From an uncultured Actinomyces sp. (GTDB lineage Bacteria > Actinomycetota > Actinomycetes > Actinomycetales > Actinomycetaceae): a stretch of DNA of 64,000 bases. Below the pieces are notes generated by a model. That model searched no databases and was not told the origin of the DNA. It worked only from the letters and a program-made list of their open reading frames with translations. How positions within the stretch are numbered: position 1 is the first letter of the stretch; each line of letters starts with the position of its first letter. The stretch is taken from contig CALLSD010000046.1 of assembly GCA_938014245.1 (NCBI GenBank), forward strand, positions 1 to 64,000. Reading direction: 5' to 3'. The position numbers and the translations under genes were made by a program. Positions 56,701-64,000 of the stretch are shown piece by piece.

Positions 56701-56772
56701 GGCGATGGGCAGTGGTCCTTCGATTTGTCCGCTTTCCAGATCACGACGCTTCGACTTTCCTTCACCAAGTGA
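53722..56772 (+). CDS. GH38 alpha-mannosidase
   Basis: 1016 residues, cytoplasmic (no signal peptide). Metal-binding His267 and Asp271 with neighbours in GHAHIDSAWLW, nucleophile Asp381 in LPDSFGYS, and the FPHHTLLWEGIDGSRI region; a large beta-rich C-terminus follows. Cleaves terminal alpha-mannosides. Start taken as the ATG at 53722 (ACGGAG five bases before); a GTG at 53719 is too close to that site. First gene of the mannoside unit. Confidence 0.95.
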   Translation: MHDNKEILMQRVTRTLKERILPFEYTTLSSLEVSQWRQPLEDGVISEPVRFKEALQANFVPFELGQTWGGAWQTTWFKLHGQVPADLSFSDKQRLEVRVDLGFEEHSVGFHAEALVRDVNGKTIKALNPRSRWLPVAQTPGSAIDFVVEAAANPLILGVPPFQPTLNGDKLTASLEELYHFRQADLVIVNKDVYGLALDIQVLHEMIEAAPHFGDYEWNVLFGLNRALDCLDLDDVVSTAGAAREVLKPFMEAPALPGAHRISAVGHAHIDSAWLWPLRETRRKVNRTLANVVRLIEDGSSLIFALPAAQHAAWLKEDDPELFERVRDLVAKGRIVPVGGMWVEPDAVLPGGEAMCRQLVEGLDFFENELGASCQEIWLPDSFGYSAALPQIAREAGIERFLTQKISWNQVNTFPHHTLLWEGIDGSRIFTHFPPMDTYGAEVTGQNLTHAVENFKDKGHASVSLMPFGYGDGGGGPTREMLERIDRFSSLRGAPEVVMETPKQFFDRAREDADQIPVWVGELYLELHRGTFTSQIDVKQGNRRGESILRETELWCSYAAVKGVMDYPYEELRSYWRTLLLCQFHDILPGTSIAWVYREVRELHQKIQDGCEALIQQALAALTGTQETGQVRALLANASSFPLHGVSPLSAGVACEEKDTAGVHLLQVEDGYEVTNSFYKARISSSGELTSLRENASGREWIPAGQKAGEFHIHQDFPNMWDAWDLDPFYRNSLRVVSDRSVSNVVVEQDRIEIHTHARVDSSTMELVWIFRSGAVGIDVHVEADWHEHEKLLKLAIPVEIHTDHAQYETQMGYITRATHENTSWDAYRFEVSAHRWVRLENASRSWAIANDSTYGWDVTRHQSDRRGTWSQVRATLVKSARFPDPQQDQGHHEWNFRIVPDASVLDAVAAGQQLNLREREVSGLPFEAPFTISGAVVESVAMAPDRSGDLVLRVYEAQGGPSQVTLTAPEATSVTACDLRYRPSEDEPHLRGGDGQWSFDLSAFQITTLRLSFTK

Positions 56773-56785
56773 AGAGAAAGAAACG

Positions 56786-58027
56786 ATGAAGTTTGGTGTG
56801 AATTACACCCCGCGGCGGGGATGGTTCCATTCGTGGCTGGATTTTGATGCCGAGGCCGTGCGTGATGACTTCCATGCCATCCGCGCGATCGGTTCCGACC
56901 ACGTTCGGATCTTCCCGCTGTGGCCACTTCTGCAGCCCAATCGCACCCTTATCCGACATCGGGCAATTGGCGATGTTGTGAGAACGGTTGAAATCGCAGG
57001 GGAGTGCGGACTCGAAGTGACGGTCGATGTTCTTCAAGGACATTTGTCGTCTTTCGATTTCCTTCCCTCGTGGGTCACCTCGTGGCATCGCCGCAACCTC
57101 TTCAACGATCCCGATGTCGTCTCAGCACAGCGGAATCTGGTCGCTGAAATGGCGCGGGCGTTACGTGGGATTCCTGCGGCAGCTGGGCTATCTGTGGGCA
57201 ACGAGTTCTTCCAATTTGCTGCATCGCGTCATCCTTTCGCGCATGAAGTGAGCGAAGATGACGCGATGCAGTGGCTTAGGGGAGTTCTTGGAACGGCAAA
57301 ACAGGAGTGGCCGCACGGGATTCACACTCACAGTCATGATGATGACCTGTGGTTTGAAGACGATCAGCCTTTTACTCCTGAGTGCGCAACTACCGTAGGT
57401 GACCTCACCACTGTGCACTCATGGATCTTCGGGCGCATCGGACCACGGCTTGGAAAACAAGCTCCACAGCTTGTCTGGTTTGCCAGGTATTTGTGTGAGC
57501 TTGCCGCCGCATGGAGTGAGGACTCGGGCAGAGGCGTATGGCTTCAAGAAATCGGTGCTCCTGAGAACTATGTGGACCAAGACCAGGCCCCGCAGTTCCT
57601 CATGGAGACCCTTGAAATTCTCATGGGAGAGCGAGGCGGGGGAGTATCCCCTGGCCTTGAAGCAGTCACTTGGTGGTGCTCTCACGATGTCTCCCGTGAA
57701 CTATCGGACTTTCCAGACATCGAGTATTCCTTGGGGCTGCTGGGACAAGACGGCAATCCGAAACCAATCGGAGAGGCCTTCCATCGTGCTGCTCAGCGTT
57801 GGGCGGATCTGCGAGTTCAGGGTGAGCAGCGTTCGTCCCTCCTACTGACTGCACAGGAGTGGACGCGCGTCGATACCGATGCTCGGCACGAGTATTTCGA
57901 CCGATGGATGGAGCTTGCCTTGGCAGGAGACGTTCGTTGCATCGAATTGGACCGTTCTCGTTATTTTCCACATGGTGATCAGGGGAATAGAAGAAAAGAA
58001 GCTTTCCTCTCTACGTGGGACTCTTAA
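56786..58027 (+). CDS. Glycoside hydrolase with (beta/alpha)8 barrel, GH5-like
   Basis: 413 residues. FGVNYTPRRGWFHSWLDFD start, SVGNEFFQF with the acid/base Glu140 and LQEIGAP with the nucleophile Glu255, so a clan GH-A beta-glycosidase is likely. No signal peptide, so a cytoplasmic disaccharide or oligosaccharide hydrolase fits. 13 bp after the GH38 gene and behind GAAGAGAAAG. Substrate probably a mannosyl-containing oligosaccharide, by context. Confidence 0.85.
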   Translation: MKFGVNYTPRRGWFHSWLDFDAEAVRDDFHAIRAIGSDHVRIFPLWPLLQPNRTLIRHRAIGDVVRTVEIAGECGLEVTVDVLQGHLSSFDFLPSWVTSWHRRNLFNDPDVVSAQRNLVAEMARALRGIPAAAGLSVGNEFFQFAASRHPFAHEVSEDDAMQWLRGVLGTAKQEWPHGIHTHSHDDDLWFEDDQPFTPECATTVGDLTTVHSWIFGRIGPRLGKQAPQLVWFARYLCELAAAWSEDSGRGVWLQEIGAPENYVDQDQAPQFLMETLEILMGERGGGVSPGLEAVTWWCSHDVSRELSDFPDIEYSLGLLGQDGNPKPIGEAFHRAAQRWADLRVQGEQRSSLLLTAQEWTRVDTDARHEYFDRWMELALAGDVRCIELDRSRYFPHGDQGNRRKEAFLSTWDS

Positions 58028-58129
58028 AACCTAAGCGTTCTCAAAGTAGTTTCTTCGAAGGAGAAGACTATGCGTCAGTTGCATATTTTCCTGACTGCCA
58101 TCGCCTTGAATGCGGCATTCAGCTTGGTT

Positions 58130-58156
58130 GCTTGCTCCGGCGGTTCCGGAGCAAGC
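58130..58156. repeat. 11-bp inverted repeat inside the lipoprotein remnant
   Basis: GCTTGCTCCGG (58130-58140) and its exact complement (58146-58156) around CGGTT. It overlaps the lipobox cysteine codon. It could be an RNA hairpin affecting expression of the downstream part of the operon or a deletion footprint. Confidence 0.45.
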
Positions 58157-58224
58157 TCCTCTTCGCATGTGCTTAGAAGTTCTTCTTCAAGGGCTAAGAA
58201 AGTCTTTCTTGCGATGTGTTTACC

Positions 58225-58257
58225 GCGGGGTGTGGGCCGACAAAGCCCACACCCCGC
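58225..58257. terminator. Bidirectional terminator between the glycosidase unit and acyl-CoA ligase
   Basis: Perfect 13-bp GC-rich stem (58225-58237 with 58245-58257), 7-base loop, followed by TTCTC on the plus strand. It lies inside the end of the short lipoprotein frame and 5 bases from the stop of the convergent ligase gene. Confidence 0.85.
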
Positions 58258-58261
58258 TTCT

Positions 58262-59770
58262 CTATGCAAATAGGGCTTGAACCTGAGAGAAATCCACTTT
58301 CCCTGTCGTTGTCTTCGGGAGAGCCTCAGCCCAGCGGATACTGCGAGGATGCTGCCAAGGCGCCAAAGAATCTTTGACTAGATTCCTCACTTCTTTGAGG
58401 GAGGGCTCTTCATGAGTCGCCGGAACGAGCGCCGCTGCAACAATTTGTCCCCATCGTTCATCATCGAGGCCGACAACGCAGGCATCAGCCACACAGTCCA
58501 ATGCGCGAAGAGCTTCTTCAACGTGCGCGGGGGAGACAAGCTCTCCACCCGTATTGATAACACGTGAGGAACGGCCGATCATATGCATGCAATGATCCTC
58601 ATCGAAAACGGCGATGTCTGAGGAGGAAAACCATTCATTCTCGCGTTCTTCTTCACCCCAATAACGCGAGGCAACTCCCGGGCCGCGTACTTCAATGATC
58701 CCGGCCTGCCCGGCCTCGGTAATGAGGTGACCCTGCGCATCACGGAGACGGCACTGGATATAGGGGAAGGGGAAACCAATCGCACCTGGGTGAGCAGGCC
58801 AGCGCTCGGGACTCAAGAATGTTCCGGCGCCTCCTAGCTCAGTCATTCCCCACACATGAATGGGGGACAGGCCCATGCGTGACATTTCGTCAAAAAGTGA
58901 TGCCCCCATGGCATCTCCGCCGACCAAGGGGTGCGTCCACGAGGAGAGATCGATTGTGGCCTCGCATGCGGCCTGTACGAGCATATGGCACATAGCTGGC
59001 ACTGCAAACATGATCGAGATACGCCATTTCTCGATGCCGCGAGCCACTTCAAGCGGGTCGAAAGAGGCGAAGACGACGAGGGTTCCTCCGTGAGTGAAGA
59101 TATCCATCGAGGTGCCGTTGAAACCACCGATATGAGATAGTGGCGCGACTACCCCACAAACCGCTGATCCGGGACAGTATTCGAACCCATCCCTAAAGCA
59201 CTGAGAAGCCCACCACAGGTTCGCATGACTCAGCGCCGCGGCCCTCATCTTCCCTGTCGTACCGGAGGTGAAAACTAAAGCGGCAGTCTCATCGTGGCAT
59301 GGGAGCGGAACGAAATCTGCTGGGCACTCGCTACTGGTTTCACGCGCGAGCATGTTGAGATCCTCAAAAGACAAACATGCCAGCAAATTGCTTGTGTGAG
59401 GCGTGAAGTGCTCTTCTCCAATGATGAGCGCAGGTGCGACTTCGTCATACAGGCGCGTGCGCACTGCCTCGGGGAGGAGTGGCGAAATAGGAACAGTGAC
59501 CGCATGAATCCATGATGCGGCCGTGTGGATCAGGAAATGCCACACGCTGTTGGGAGCACATACAACGATTCGATCACCGGCATTCAGTCCCAGAGTCGTG
59601 AAATACCAAGCAAGCCTGCGAACGCAGCCAGCGCTCTGCGCAAGAGTAAACGTGCGTGCACTCTCAGCATCGATCAGGCTGAGTCGGTCTGGATGCTGAT
59701 CTGCTGCAGACAGCAGTGCGTGGGCAGGCGAGAGATCGGGCAAAACTTCCGCCTGACACCCGGTATTCAT
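58262..59770 (-). CDS. AMP-forming acyl-CoA synthetase / ligase family protein
   Basis: 502 residues of the ANL superfamily. ATP-binding loop [23 protein letters not shown], the YWGEEE and DIAVFDEDH region, the hinge [24 protein letters not shown] and the catalytic Lys in [10 protein letters not shown]. Substrate unknown; menE-like or fatty-acid ligases are alternatives. Its ATG overlaps the lipA stop, so it is the last gene of the lipB-lipA operon, which is an unusual location. Confidence 0.9.
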   Translation of the reverse strand: MNTGCQAEVLPDLSPAHALLSAADQHPDRLSLIDAESARTFTLAQSAGCVRRLAWYFTTLGLNAGDRIVVCAPNSVWHFLIHTAASWIHAVTVPISPLLPEAVRTRLYDEVAPALIIGEEHFTPHTSNLLACLSFEDLNMLARETSSECPADFVPLPCHDETAALVFTSGTTGKMRAAALSHANLWWASQCFRDGFEYCPGSAVCGVVAPLSHIGGFNGTSMDIFTHGGTLVVFASFDPLEVARGIEKWRISIMFAVPAMCHMLVQAACEATIDLSSWTHPLVGGDAMGASLFDEMSRMGLSPIHVWGMTELGGAGTFLSPERWPAHPGAIGFPFPYIQCRLRDAQGHLITEAGQAGIIEVRGPGVASRYWGEEERENEWFSSSDIAVFDEDHCMHMIGRSSRVINTGGELVSPAHVEEALRALDCVADACVVGLDDERWGQIVAAALVPATHEEPSLKEVRNLVKDSLAPWQHPRSIRWAEALPKTTTGKVDFSQVQALFA

Positions 59771-60819
59771 CGAGCGCCGGCCATCTGGCGGTGAAGTTCT
59801 TGGCGTTTCTTCAGGCGCTCAAGGACCGATCCCGCTTCCTGCAAGGTCGAACCGGAGTTCTCGATGTGTGCGAGTTCTTCCGGAATTTCGAAGCCTCGGG
59901 CGCGCATTCCCTTTGCCCACAGCAATCCCGCGCGATAGGACGAACGGACGAGGGGGCCGGCCATGACCCCGGCGAAGCCCATGGCCTCGGCCTCGGCAGA
60001 AAGCTCGATGAACTCTTCGGGATGCACCCAACGGTCGATTGGATGGTGCAGGGGAGAAGGGCGCAGATACTGCGTAAGAGTGAGAAGATCGCAACCGGAC
60101 TCGTGCAGGGCACGCATGGCTTCAAGAATTTCCTCGCGGGTTTCGCCCATGCCCAAAATCAGGTTTGATTTCGTGACCATTCCACCGTCGTGTGCGCGTT
60201 TAATCATTGCGAGTGAACGCTCGTAACGGAAGGCGGGGCGAATTTTCTTGAAGATTCGCGGGACAGTTTCAAGGTTGTGAGCGAAGACCTGGGGAGCGGC
60301 TTCAATAACCATATCGATGGACTCAGCGCTGCCTCGGAAATCGTCGACGAGAAGTTCAACTCCTGTTCCCGGGCTCTTTTGGCGGATTTGGCGCGTGGTT
60401 TCTGCATAGAGCCAAGCCGCGCCATCGGGGAGGTCATCGCGGGTGACGCCGGTGATCGTCGCGTAGCGAAGCCCCATTTGAGCGACCGATTCGGCGATGC
60501 GTCTGGGTTCGTCTTGGTCGTATTCCGTGGGACGCCCAGTTGCGATATCGCAAAAATCGCACCTTCGCGTGCAGATTGCACCACCCAAGAGGAAAGTTGC
60601 TTCACGGTCTTCCCAGCATTCGTAAATATTGGGGCAGCCAGCCTCTGCGCAGACGGTGTGTAGTCCTGCGCCGCGAGCAAGAGAACGCATGTCTTGGTAG
60701 TTCTCACCGGCGCGTGCGGTTGTGCGAATCCACTCGGGCTTGTTTTCGATGGGAGTTTGCGCGTTGCGAACCTCGACGCGCAAAAGCTTGCGTCCCTCGG
60801 GATCGGGGAGAGTACTCAT
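59767..60819 (-). CDS. lipA: Lipoyl synthase
   Basis: 350 residues; inserts sulfur into octanoyl groups using two 4Fe-4S clusters. Auxiliary cluster Cys in [13 protein letters not shown] and radical SAM cluster C-x3-C-x2-C in CTRRCDFC; the C-terminal RSSYRAGLL serine motif is present. The ATG at 60819 gives [16 protein letters not shown]; a longer frame would intrude on lipB and is rejected. Overlaps lipB by ATGA. Confidence 0.96.
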   Translation of the reverse strand: MSTLPDPEGRKLLRVEVRNAQTPIENKPEWIRTTARAGENYQDMRSLARGAGLHTVCAEAGCPNIYECWEDREATFLLGGAICTRRCDFCDIATGRPTEYDQDEPRRIAESVAQMGLRYATITGVTRDDLPDGAAWLYAETTRQIRQKSPGTGVELLVDDFRGSAESIDMVIEAAPQVFAHNLETVPRIFKKIRPAFRYERSLAMIKRAHDGGMVTKSNLILGMGETREEILEAMRALHESGCDLLTLTQYLRPSPLHHPIDRWVHPEEFIELSAEAEAMGFAGVMAGPLVRSSYRAGLLWAKGMRARGFEIPEELAHIENSGSTLQEAGSVLERLKKRQELHRQMAGAR

Positions 60820-61547
60820 TGGGTGCGTCCTTCCGAATTTTCCATTGCCGAGGCCGCCGGTGCGAATGCGCCGATGGGTGCAGTTTCCCAGTGGAGCGGC
60901 TCTGGAGCTGAGTGAAGTTGTGGGGTAATCGATGCGATCATGTGTGGGACCAAGAGTTGGGCAGCTTGGGTCACATCGCTGGAGATTCCTTCCCATGAGA
61001 GGGAAGCGACGTCCGCGTCAGTCAGGCCGCAGGGAATGATGCCAGAGAAAGCATACTGGGGGTCAATATCGACATTAAGAGCGATCCCGTGCATGGTCGC
61101 GCCTCGTGCGACCTTCAAGCCGATTGCACAAATCTTTCGGTCGCGGCCGTGGTCGCCTCGAAGCCATACTCCTGCCCGGCCTTCAATGCGTTCCACGGGA
61201 AGTCCCCATTCTTCGCGCAAAGTCTCAAGGACGCCATTTTCGACGCTGCGAATCCATGCGTACAGATCGACTGGCTGGCGAAGGCGCACAATCGGGTAGA
61301 TAACGACTTGTCCGGGGCCATGCCATGTCGCAGAACCCGCACGATCGACGTGGATGACGGGCAGCGTTGAATCGGGAATATCTTGGGGCTTTGTATGACG
61401 TCCTGCTGTCCAGGCTGGGGCAAACTCGCCGACGATCAGGGTGTCTTCCGCTTCGCCGCGGGCGACCTGGTCATGAAGCGCATGCTGATAGTCGTTCACG
61501 GCGGAGTAATCAGTCAGTCCGCTGGGGATGAGATTCAAAATCCGCAC
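60816..61547 (-). CDS. lipB: Octanoyl-[acyl carrier protein] transferase LipB
   Basis: 243 residues; moves octanoate from ACP to lipoyl domains before LipA acts. [12 protein letters not shown] motif, catalytic Lys in [17 protein letters not shown] and Cys in IIPCGL. First gene of the lipB-lipA-ligase operon, divergent from the Nif3-like gene. A C-terminal tail of about 30 residues is variable. Confidence 0.96.
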   Translation of the reverse strand: MRILNLIPSGLTDYSAVNDYQHALHDQVARGEAEDTLIVGEFAPAWTAGRHTKPQDIPDSTLPVIHVDRAGSATWHGPGQVVIYPIVRLRQPVDLYAWIRSVENGVLETLREEWGLPVERIEGRAGVWLRGDHGRDRKICAIGLKVARGATMHGIALNVDIDPQYAFSGIIPCGLTDADVASLSWEGISSDVTQAAQLLVPHMIASITPQLHSAPEPLHWETAPIGAFAPAASAMENSEGRTQ

Positions 61548-61646
61548 CCTTCGATTTTAGAGGCGCGTTAGGTGCATTTCCTGAGCTTAGAGTGGGACAT
61601 TCGTCCCACTGCTGTGACCTATCATGCATCCGGTTAGACTGAAGTC

Positions 61647-62492
61647 ATGACGCAATGGACCGTTGACACCATACGAACGTTGATGAATCAGTGGTATCCG
61701 CCCTCGACGGCGCATGGGTGGGACAAAGTCGGACTCATTACAGGTGCTCCTCAAGCACCGGTTCACAAAGTGCTCGTGGCGCTTGACCCCACGCAAGCAG
61801 TCATTGACGAGGCCTGTGGGTGGGGCGCTGACATGGTTATCACCCATCACCCCCTCCTCCTCAGGGGAGCGTCATTCCTTTCGGAAGAAAGCGCGAAAGG
61901 GCGAATGGTCGCCGCTCTCAATCGTTCCCGTATCGCTCTTTTTAATGCACACACCAACGGGGATGTTGCAATCGACGGAGTGGCACAGGCCTGTGCAGAC
62001 GTCATCGGTCTGAAGGACACCGAAGTTTTAGCCCCCGAAGGGACGAATGATCGGGGGCAAATGATCGGGCTTGGGCGCATTGGTACCGTTTCTCCGATGA
62101 GCCTACGGGAGTTCGCGCGTGTTGTTGCACAAGCCTTACCAGCCGGTCCAACAGGACTACTCGTCGGCGGTGATCTTGACGCGACAATTCACCGAGTTGC
62201 GGTGAGCCCGGGAGCGGGAGATAGCCTGCTTGACCTAGTCCTTACCAGCGGGGCAGATGTCTTTATCACCGCTGATCTGCGCCATCACCCCGCCAGTGAA
62301 TTCCTCGAAGAAGGGCATTGTGGCCTTATTTGTGCAAGTCACTGGGCAACGGAGACACTGTGGATGCCGGTACTTGCTCGCAAATTGAGGGAAGAAGCAC
62401 GCCGATCAGCTATCACCTGTGAGGTGAAAGTCTCTACCATTGTGACAGAGCCGTGGAACGTTCATTTGAATACGGAGGGAAGTTACCTGTGA
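61647..62492 (+). CDS. DUF34 / Nif3-like protein
   Basis: 281 residues. Dinuclear-metal motifs THHPLLL (after WGADMVI), the NAHTNGDVAIDG loop and ADLRHHPASEF. The family is linked to GTP cyclohydrolase-like and metal-related functions without an agreed reaction. It overlaps the next gene in GTGA, a usual pairing in Actinobacteria. Confidence 0.92.
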   Translation: MTQWTVDTIRTLMNQWYPPSTAHGWDKVGLITGAPQAPVHKVLVALDPTQAVIDEACGWGADMVITHHPLLLRGASFLSEESAKGRMVAALNRSRIALFNAHTNGDVAIDGVAQACADVIGLKDTEVLAPEGTNDRGQMIGLGRIGTVSPMSLREFARVVAQALPAGPTGLLVGGDLDATIHRVAVSPGAGDSLLDLVLTSGADVFITADLRHHPASEFLEEGHCGLICASHWATETLWMPVLARKLREEARRSAITCEVKVSTIVTEPWNVHLNTEGSYL

Positions 62493-63217
62493 AAGCGCCT
62501 CACCCCCAGCAATTGGTCTTACTCGAGCTGCAAAAGCTCGACCAGAAGGAATCTTCGCTCCGCCACCGTCGTCAAGCCCATCCCGCACATGAAACTGTGC
62601 GCGAACTGGCTGGTCGTCTTGCTGATCTGCGCCGTGCAGCAGTGTCGCAAAGCGCTGTGATTTCGGACTGTGAGCGCGAGAGCGCCCGCATCGAAGACGA
62701 GATTGAACGCGTGCGCCAACGTCGCGATCGTCAAAGCGAGAGAATCGAAAAGAACCAGGTTCCCCTGCGCGATATTAATTCCATGCAGCACGAGATCGCG
62801 CAGATGGACGAGCGCATCAAACGCCTCGAGGAAGACCAACTTTCCGCAGAGGAACGAACCGATGCGGCAAGAAACGCTCAGACTCAGATGAACGCTGAAG
62901 CAGAAGCAATTGAAGCCGATATTGAATCGACGAAGGCTCGTTTCCTTGAGGAAACCGCTGAACTTGATGATGAACTTCGCGGCGTGATTGCGCAGCGTCG
63001 TGAGCGTGCTGCTCAGATTGATGCTGCGCTTCTTGAAGAATACGAAGCCGCGCGTGACAAGAACGGTGCCCTTGCCGTGATTGAGGTGCGCGACGGTAAC
63101 GCTATGGGCTTTGCTGAGCTTTCCCCGATGGAACTTGAGCGCATCCGCCTGACCCCCAGCGATGAACTCTACTTCGCGGAAGATACCGGGCAGATTGTCG
63201 TTCGGACCCGAAGCTAA
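62489..63217 (+). CDS. Coiled-coil protein of the C4-zinc-ribbon family, cysteines missing
   Basis: 242 residues. Long antiparallel coiled coil (about 10-190: LLELQKLDQKESSLRHR, ERVRQRRDRQSERIEKN, EIAQMDERIKRLEEDQ) and a C-terminal part that in the family is a C4 zinc ribbon. Here the expected C-x2-C pairs read NAMG (DGNAMGF) and AEDT (YFAEDTGQI), so zinc binding is not predicted. ELSPMELERIRLTP and QIVVRTRS match the family frame. GTG start at 62489 behind GGAGGGAAG. Confidence 0.88.
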   Translation: MKAPHPQQLVLLELQKLDQKESSLRHRRQAHPAHETVRELAGRLADLRRAAVSQSAVISDCERESARIEDEIERVRQRRDRQSERIEKNQVPLRDINSMQHEIAQMDERIKRLEEDQLSAEERTDAARNAQTQMNAEAEAIEADIESTKARFLEETAELDDELRGVIAQRRERAAQIDAALLEEYEAARDKNGALAVIEVRDGNAMGFAELSPMELERIRLTPSDELYFAEDTGQIVVRTRS

Positions 63218-63228
63218 AACAAAGAAAT

Positions 63229-63254
63229 GCCCCGCGATGCGGGGCTTTTCTTTT
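63229..63254. terminator. Bidirectional terminator between the zinc-ribbon-family gene and yaaA
   Basis: A 7-bp GC stem (63229-63235 with 63239-63245), GAT loop, TTTTCTTTT tail on the plus strand and an A-rich flank on the other side, ending at the yaaA stop. Serves both convergent genes. Confidence 0.9.
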
Positions 63255-64000
63255 ATTCCTCAGCGGTGATCAGAGTCAGGGTGCGCGTACTTCCACGGAG
63301 TCGAGTTGAGCGTGGCGGCGATACCTCAATTGCTTTGACGCGACTTGTCACTCCGTGTGCATCGCAAGTGTGAATCCTGGGAATGATGTCGTGGAGCGCT
63401 TCTTTAAGTTCTATTTCCTGAGTGATGGCGGAGGCAACGGGGGCAAGTGCGGCAGCGAGGATTCCGCGCCACTTTTTTGCATTGTGCGAGACAACGCTTC
63501 GTTTCCCGTCTTTTTCGCGCTCAACGCGAACATCCCACAGATGCGCCCACTGAGCTGTACAAGCATTCTTGTAGTCACTTGAGCGGCAATCAAGGATTGT
63601 GTGCCCAGCATAGTGATCTTTCAGTTCTTCGTTGAGAACTCGGCGCCACAGGGAGGAGATTTTTCCGAGCGTAGGTAAGGCCGCACCCATTGCAAGGCGG
63701 TGGAGGGGAATCATGTCCTCAGCGCGAAGCACTCCAAAGATTCCCGAGAAGATGAGGATGCGCCGAGCATCTTCTCCTTCCCAGATAGTTGGGTTGTGCT
63801 CGCGAAGAGCTTCGTAAAGCACACCAGTGAATACTGTCGATGCTGGGGCGCAAGGCTGGTTCATGAGGGCACGATTGGCAACAAGTTCTGCTTCGTGCTT
63901 CGCGCCAATATTGAAGATGCGCTGCGCTGTTTGGGGCTCGGTGATTTGACCGCAGGCCTTTATTATTTCCGCGCGAGTTGAATTCAAGATCGGAAACGAC
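63253..64000 (-). CDS. yaaA: Peroxide stress protein YaaA family (5' end cut by window edge)
   Basis: At least 248 residues are visible; the true N-terminus lies right of base 64000. The readable frame begins SFPILNSTRAEIIKACG, matching the internal SFPEL-x-P/T-R segment of the family, and includes FTGVLYEAL, GIFGVLRAEDMIPLHRLAMG, and the later ILDCRSSDYK and VSHNAKKWRG blocks. The family limits iron-mediated oxidative damage in Escherichia coli. No usable start lies inside the window. Confidence 0.9.
   Translation of the reverse strand, partial: SFPILNSTRAEIIKACGQITEPQTAQRIFNIGAKHEAELVANRALMNQPCAPASTVFTGVLYEALREHNPTIWEGEDARRILIFSGIFGVLRAEDMIPLHRLAMGAALPTLGKISSLWRRVLNEELKDHYAGHTILDCRSSDYKNACTAQWAHLWDVRVEREKDGKRSVVSHNAKKWRGILAAALAPVASAITQEIELKEALHDIIPRIHTCDAHGVTSRVKAIEVSPPRSTRLRGSTRTLTLITAEE

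Larger units (their letters stand above)
58070..58273 (+). pseudogene. Truncated lipoprotein gene (sugar-binding lipoprotein remnant?)
   Basis: A strong site (GAAGGAGAAGACT) and ATG at 58070 open a 67-codon frame with a lipoprotein signal peptide and lipobox LVAC at residues 19-22 (Cys22), then SGGSGASSSS. After about residue 36 the sequence has no lipoprotein body and runs into a terminator. Likely the remains of an ABC sugar-binding lipoprotein lost by deletion, or a very short lipoprotein. The reading is supported by position after two glycosidases. Confidence 0.55.

Noticed and set aside
60820..60996. A 59-residue N-terminal extension of LipA
   Set aside because: It overlaps lipB coding sequence and does not resemble LipA.
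1..64000. CRISPR array, insertion sequence or prophage
   Set aside because: No evenly spaced direct repeats, transposase motifs or phage structural genes were seen. The XerC gene sits in a housekeeping context.

Overview
The window is chromosomal DNA of an actinobacterium, most probably a member of the Actinomycetaceae (Actinomyces/Schaalia-like). The signs are Actinobacteria-typical families (DUF2469, DUF3145, DUF3052, a homodimeric AceE-type pyruvate dehydrogenase E1, LipA/LipB), the actinobacterial gene order from smc-ftsY-ffh through rpsP-rimM-trmD-rplS-lepB-rnhB to rpsB-tsf-pyrH-frr-cdsA-rlmN-dxr-rseP-ispG-proS, and frequent GTG starts. Base composition is uneven. Sampled lines run about 53-60% G+C in housekeeping genes, about 70% in the ABC gene at the left edge, and about 43-47% in two accessory blocks (0.7-6.1 kb and 43.9-47.2 kb). 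No insertion sequence, CRISPR array, prophage or rRNA gene was seen. One tRNA gene (Val, anticodon UAC) is present.

Layout. 0-0.6 kb: 3'-incomplete ABC transporter ATPase, preceded by a 38-bp inverted repeat. 0.7-6.1 kb: seven paralogous single-pass membrane proteins on the minus strand, which read as two copies of a three-gene block around one extra member. 6.2-10.3 kb: folC, then the PTS-dependent dihydroxyacetone kinase genes dhaKLM. 10.3-18.4 kb: smc, a small membrane protein, ftsY, ffh and an amidohydrolase. 18.6-27.9 kb: translation, secretion and DNA-processing genes (rpsP, KH protein, rimM, a trmD-acetyltransferase fusion, rplS, lepB, rnhB, DUF2469, yraN, comM-like, dprA, xerC). 27.9-38.4 kb: M23-like protein, rpsB, tsf, pyrH, frr, cdsA, rlmN, a DivIVA-motif protein, dxr, rseP, ispG. 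38.4-43.8 kb: a lipid-binding-like exported protein, proS, def, DUF3145, an ACP-like protein, aspA. 43.9-47.2 kb: a four-gene low-GC island that looks like a type VII secretion effector module. 47.4-52.5 kb: aceE, DUF3052, tRNA-Val, ndh. 52.6-58.3 kb: LacI regulator divergent from a GH38 alpha-mannosidase, a second glycosidase and a short lipoprotein remnant. 58.3-61.5 kb: lipB-lipA-acyl-CoA ligase operon. 61.6-64 kb: Nif3-like protein, a zinc-ribbon-family protein without its cysteines, and 5'-incomplete yaaA.

How the genes work together. LipB and LipA supply lipoyl groups that a pyruvate dehydrogenase complex built on AceE would need. FtsY, Ffh and LepB form the co-translational export path. 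RseP, CdsA, Dxr and IspG serve the envelope (regulated proteolysis, phospholipid and isoprenoid precursors). DhaK, DhaL and DhaM pass phosphate from the PTS to dihydroxyacetone. The LacI/GH38/GH cluster looks like a mannoside catabolic unit.

Most novel material: (i) the tandem array of membrane-anchored proteins, each with one or two extracytoplasmic domains carrying a conserved cysteine pair; the Cys-Cys spacings repeat between the two blocks (57+62, 55/56, 49); (ii) the 43.9-47.2 kb module, in which a WXG-like small helical protein, a possibly EspG-like protein, a three-TM protein and a putative effector ending in a glycine-zipper domain are co-transcribed; (iii) several housekeeping-neighbourhood proteins that keep the fold but have lost the catalytic or cofactor residues (M23, ACP, zinc ribbon).
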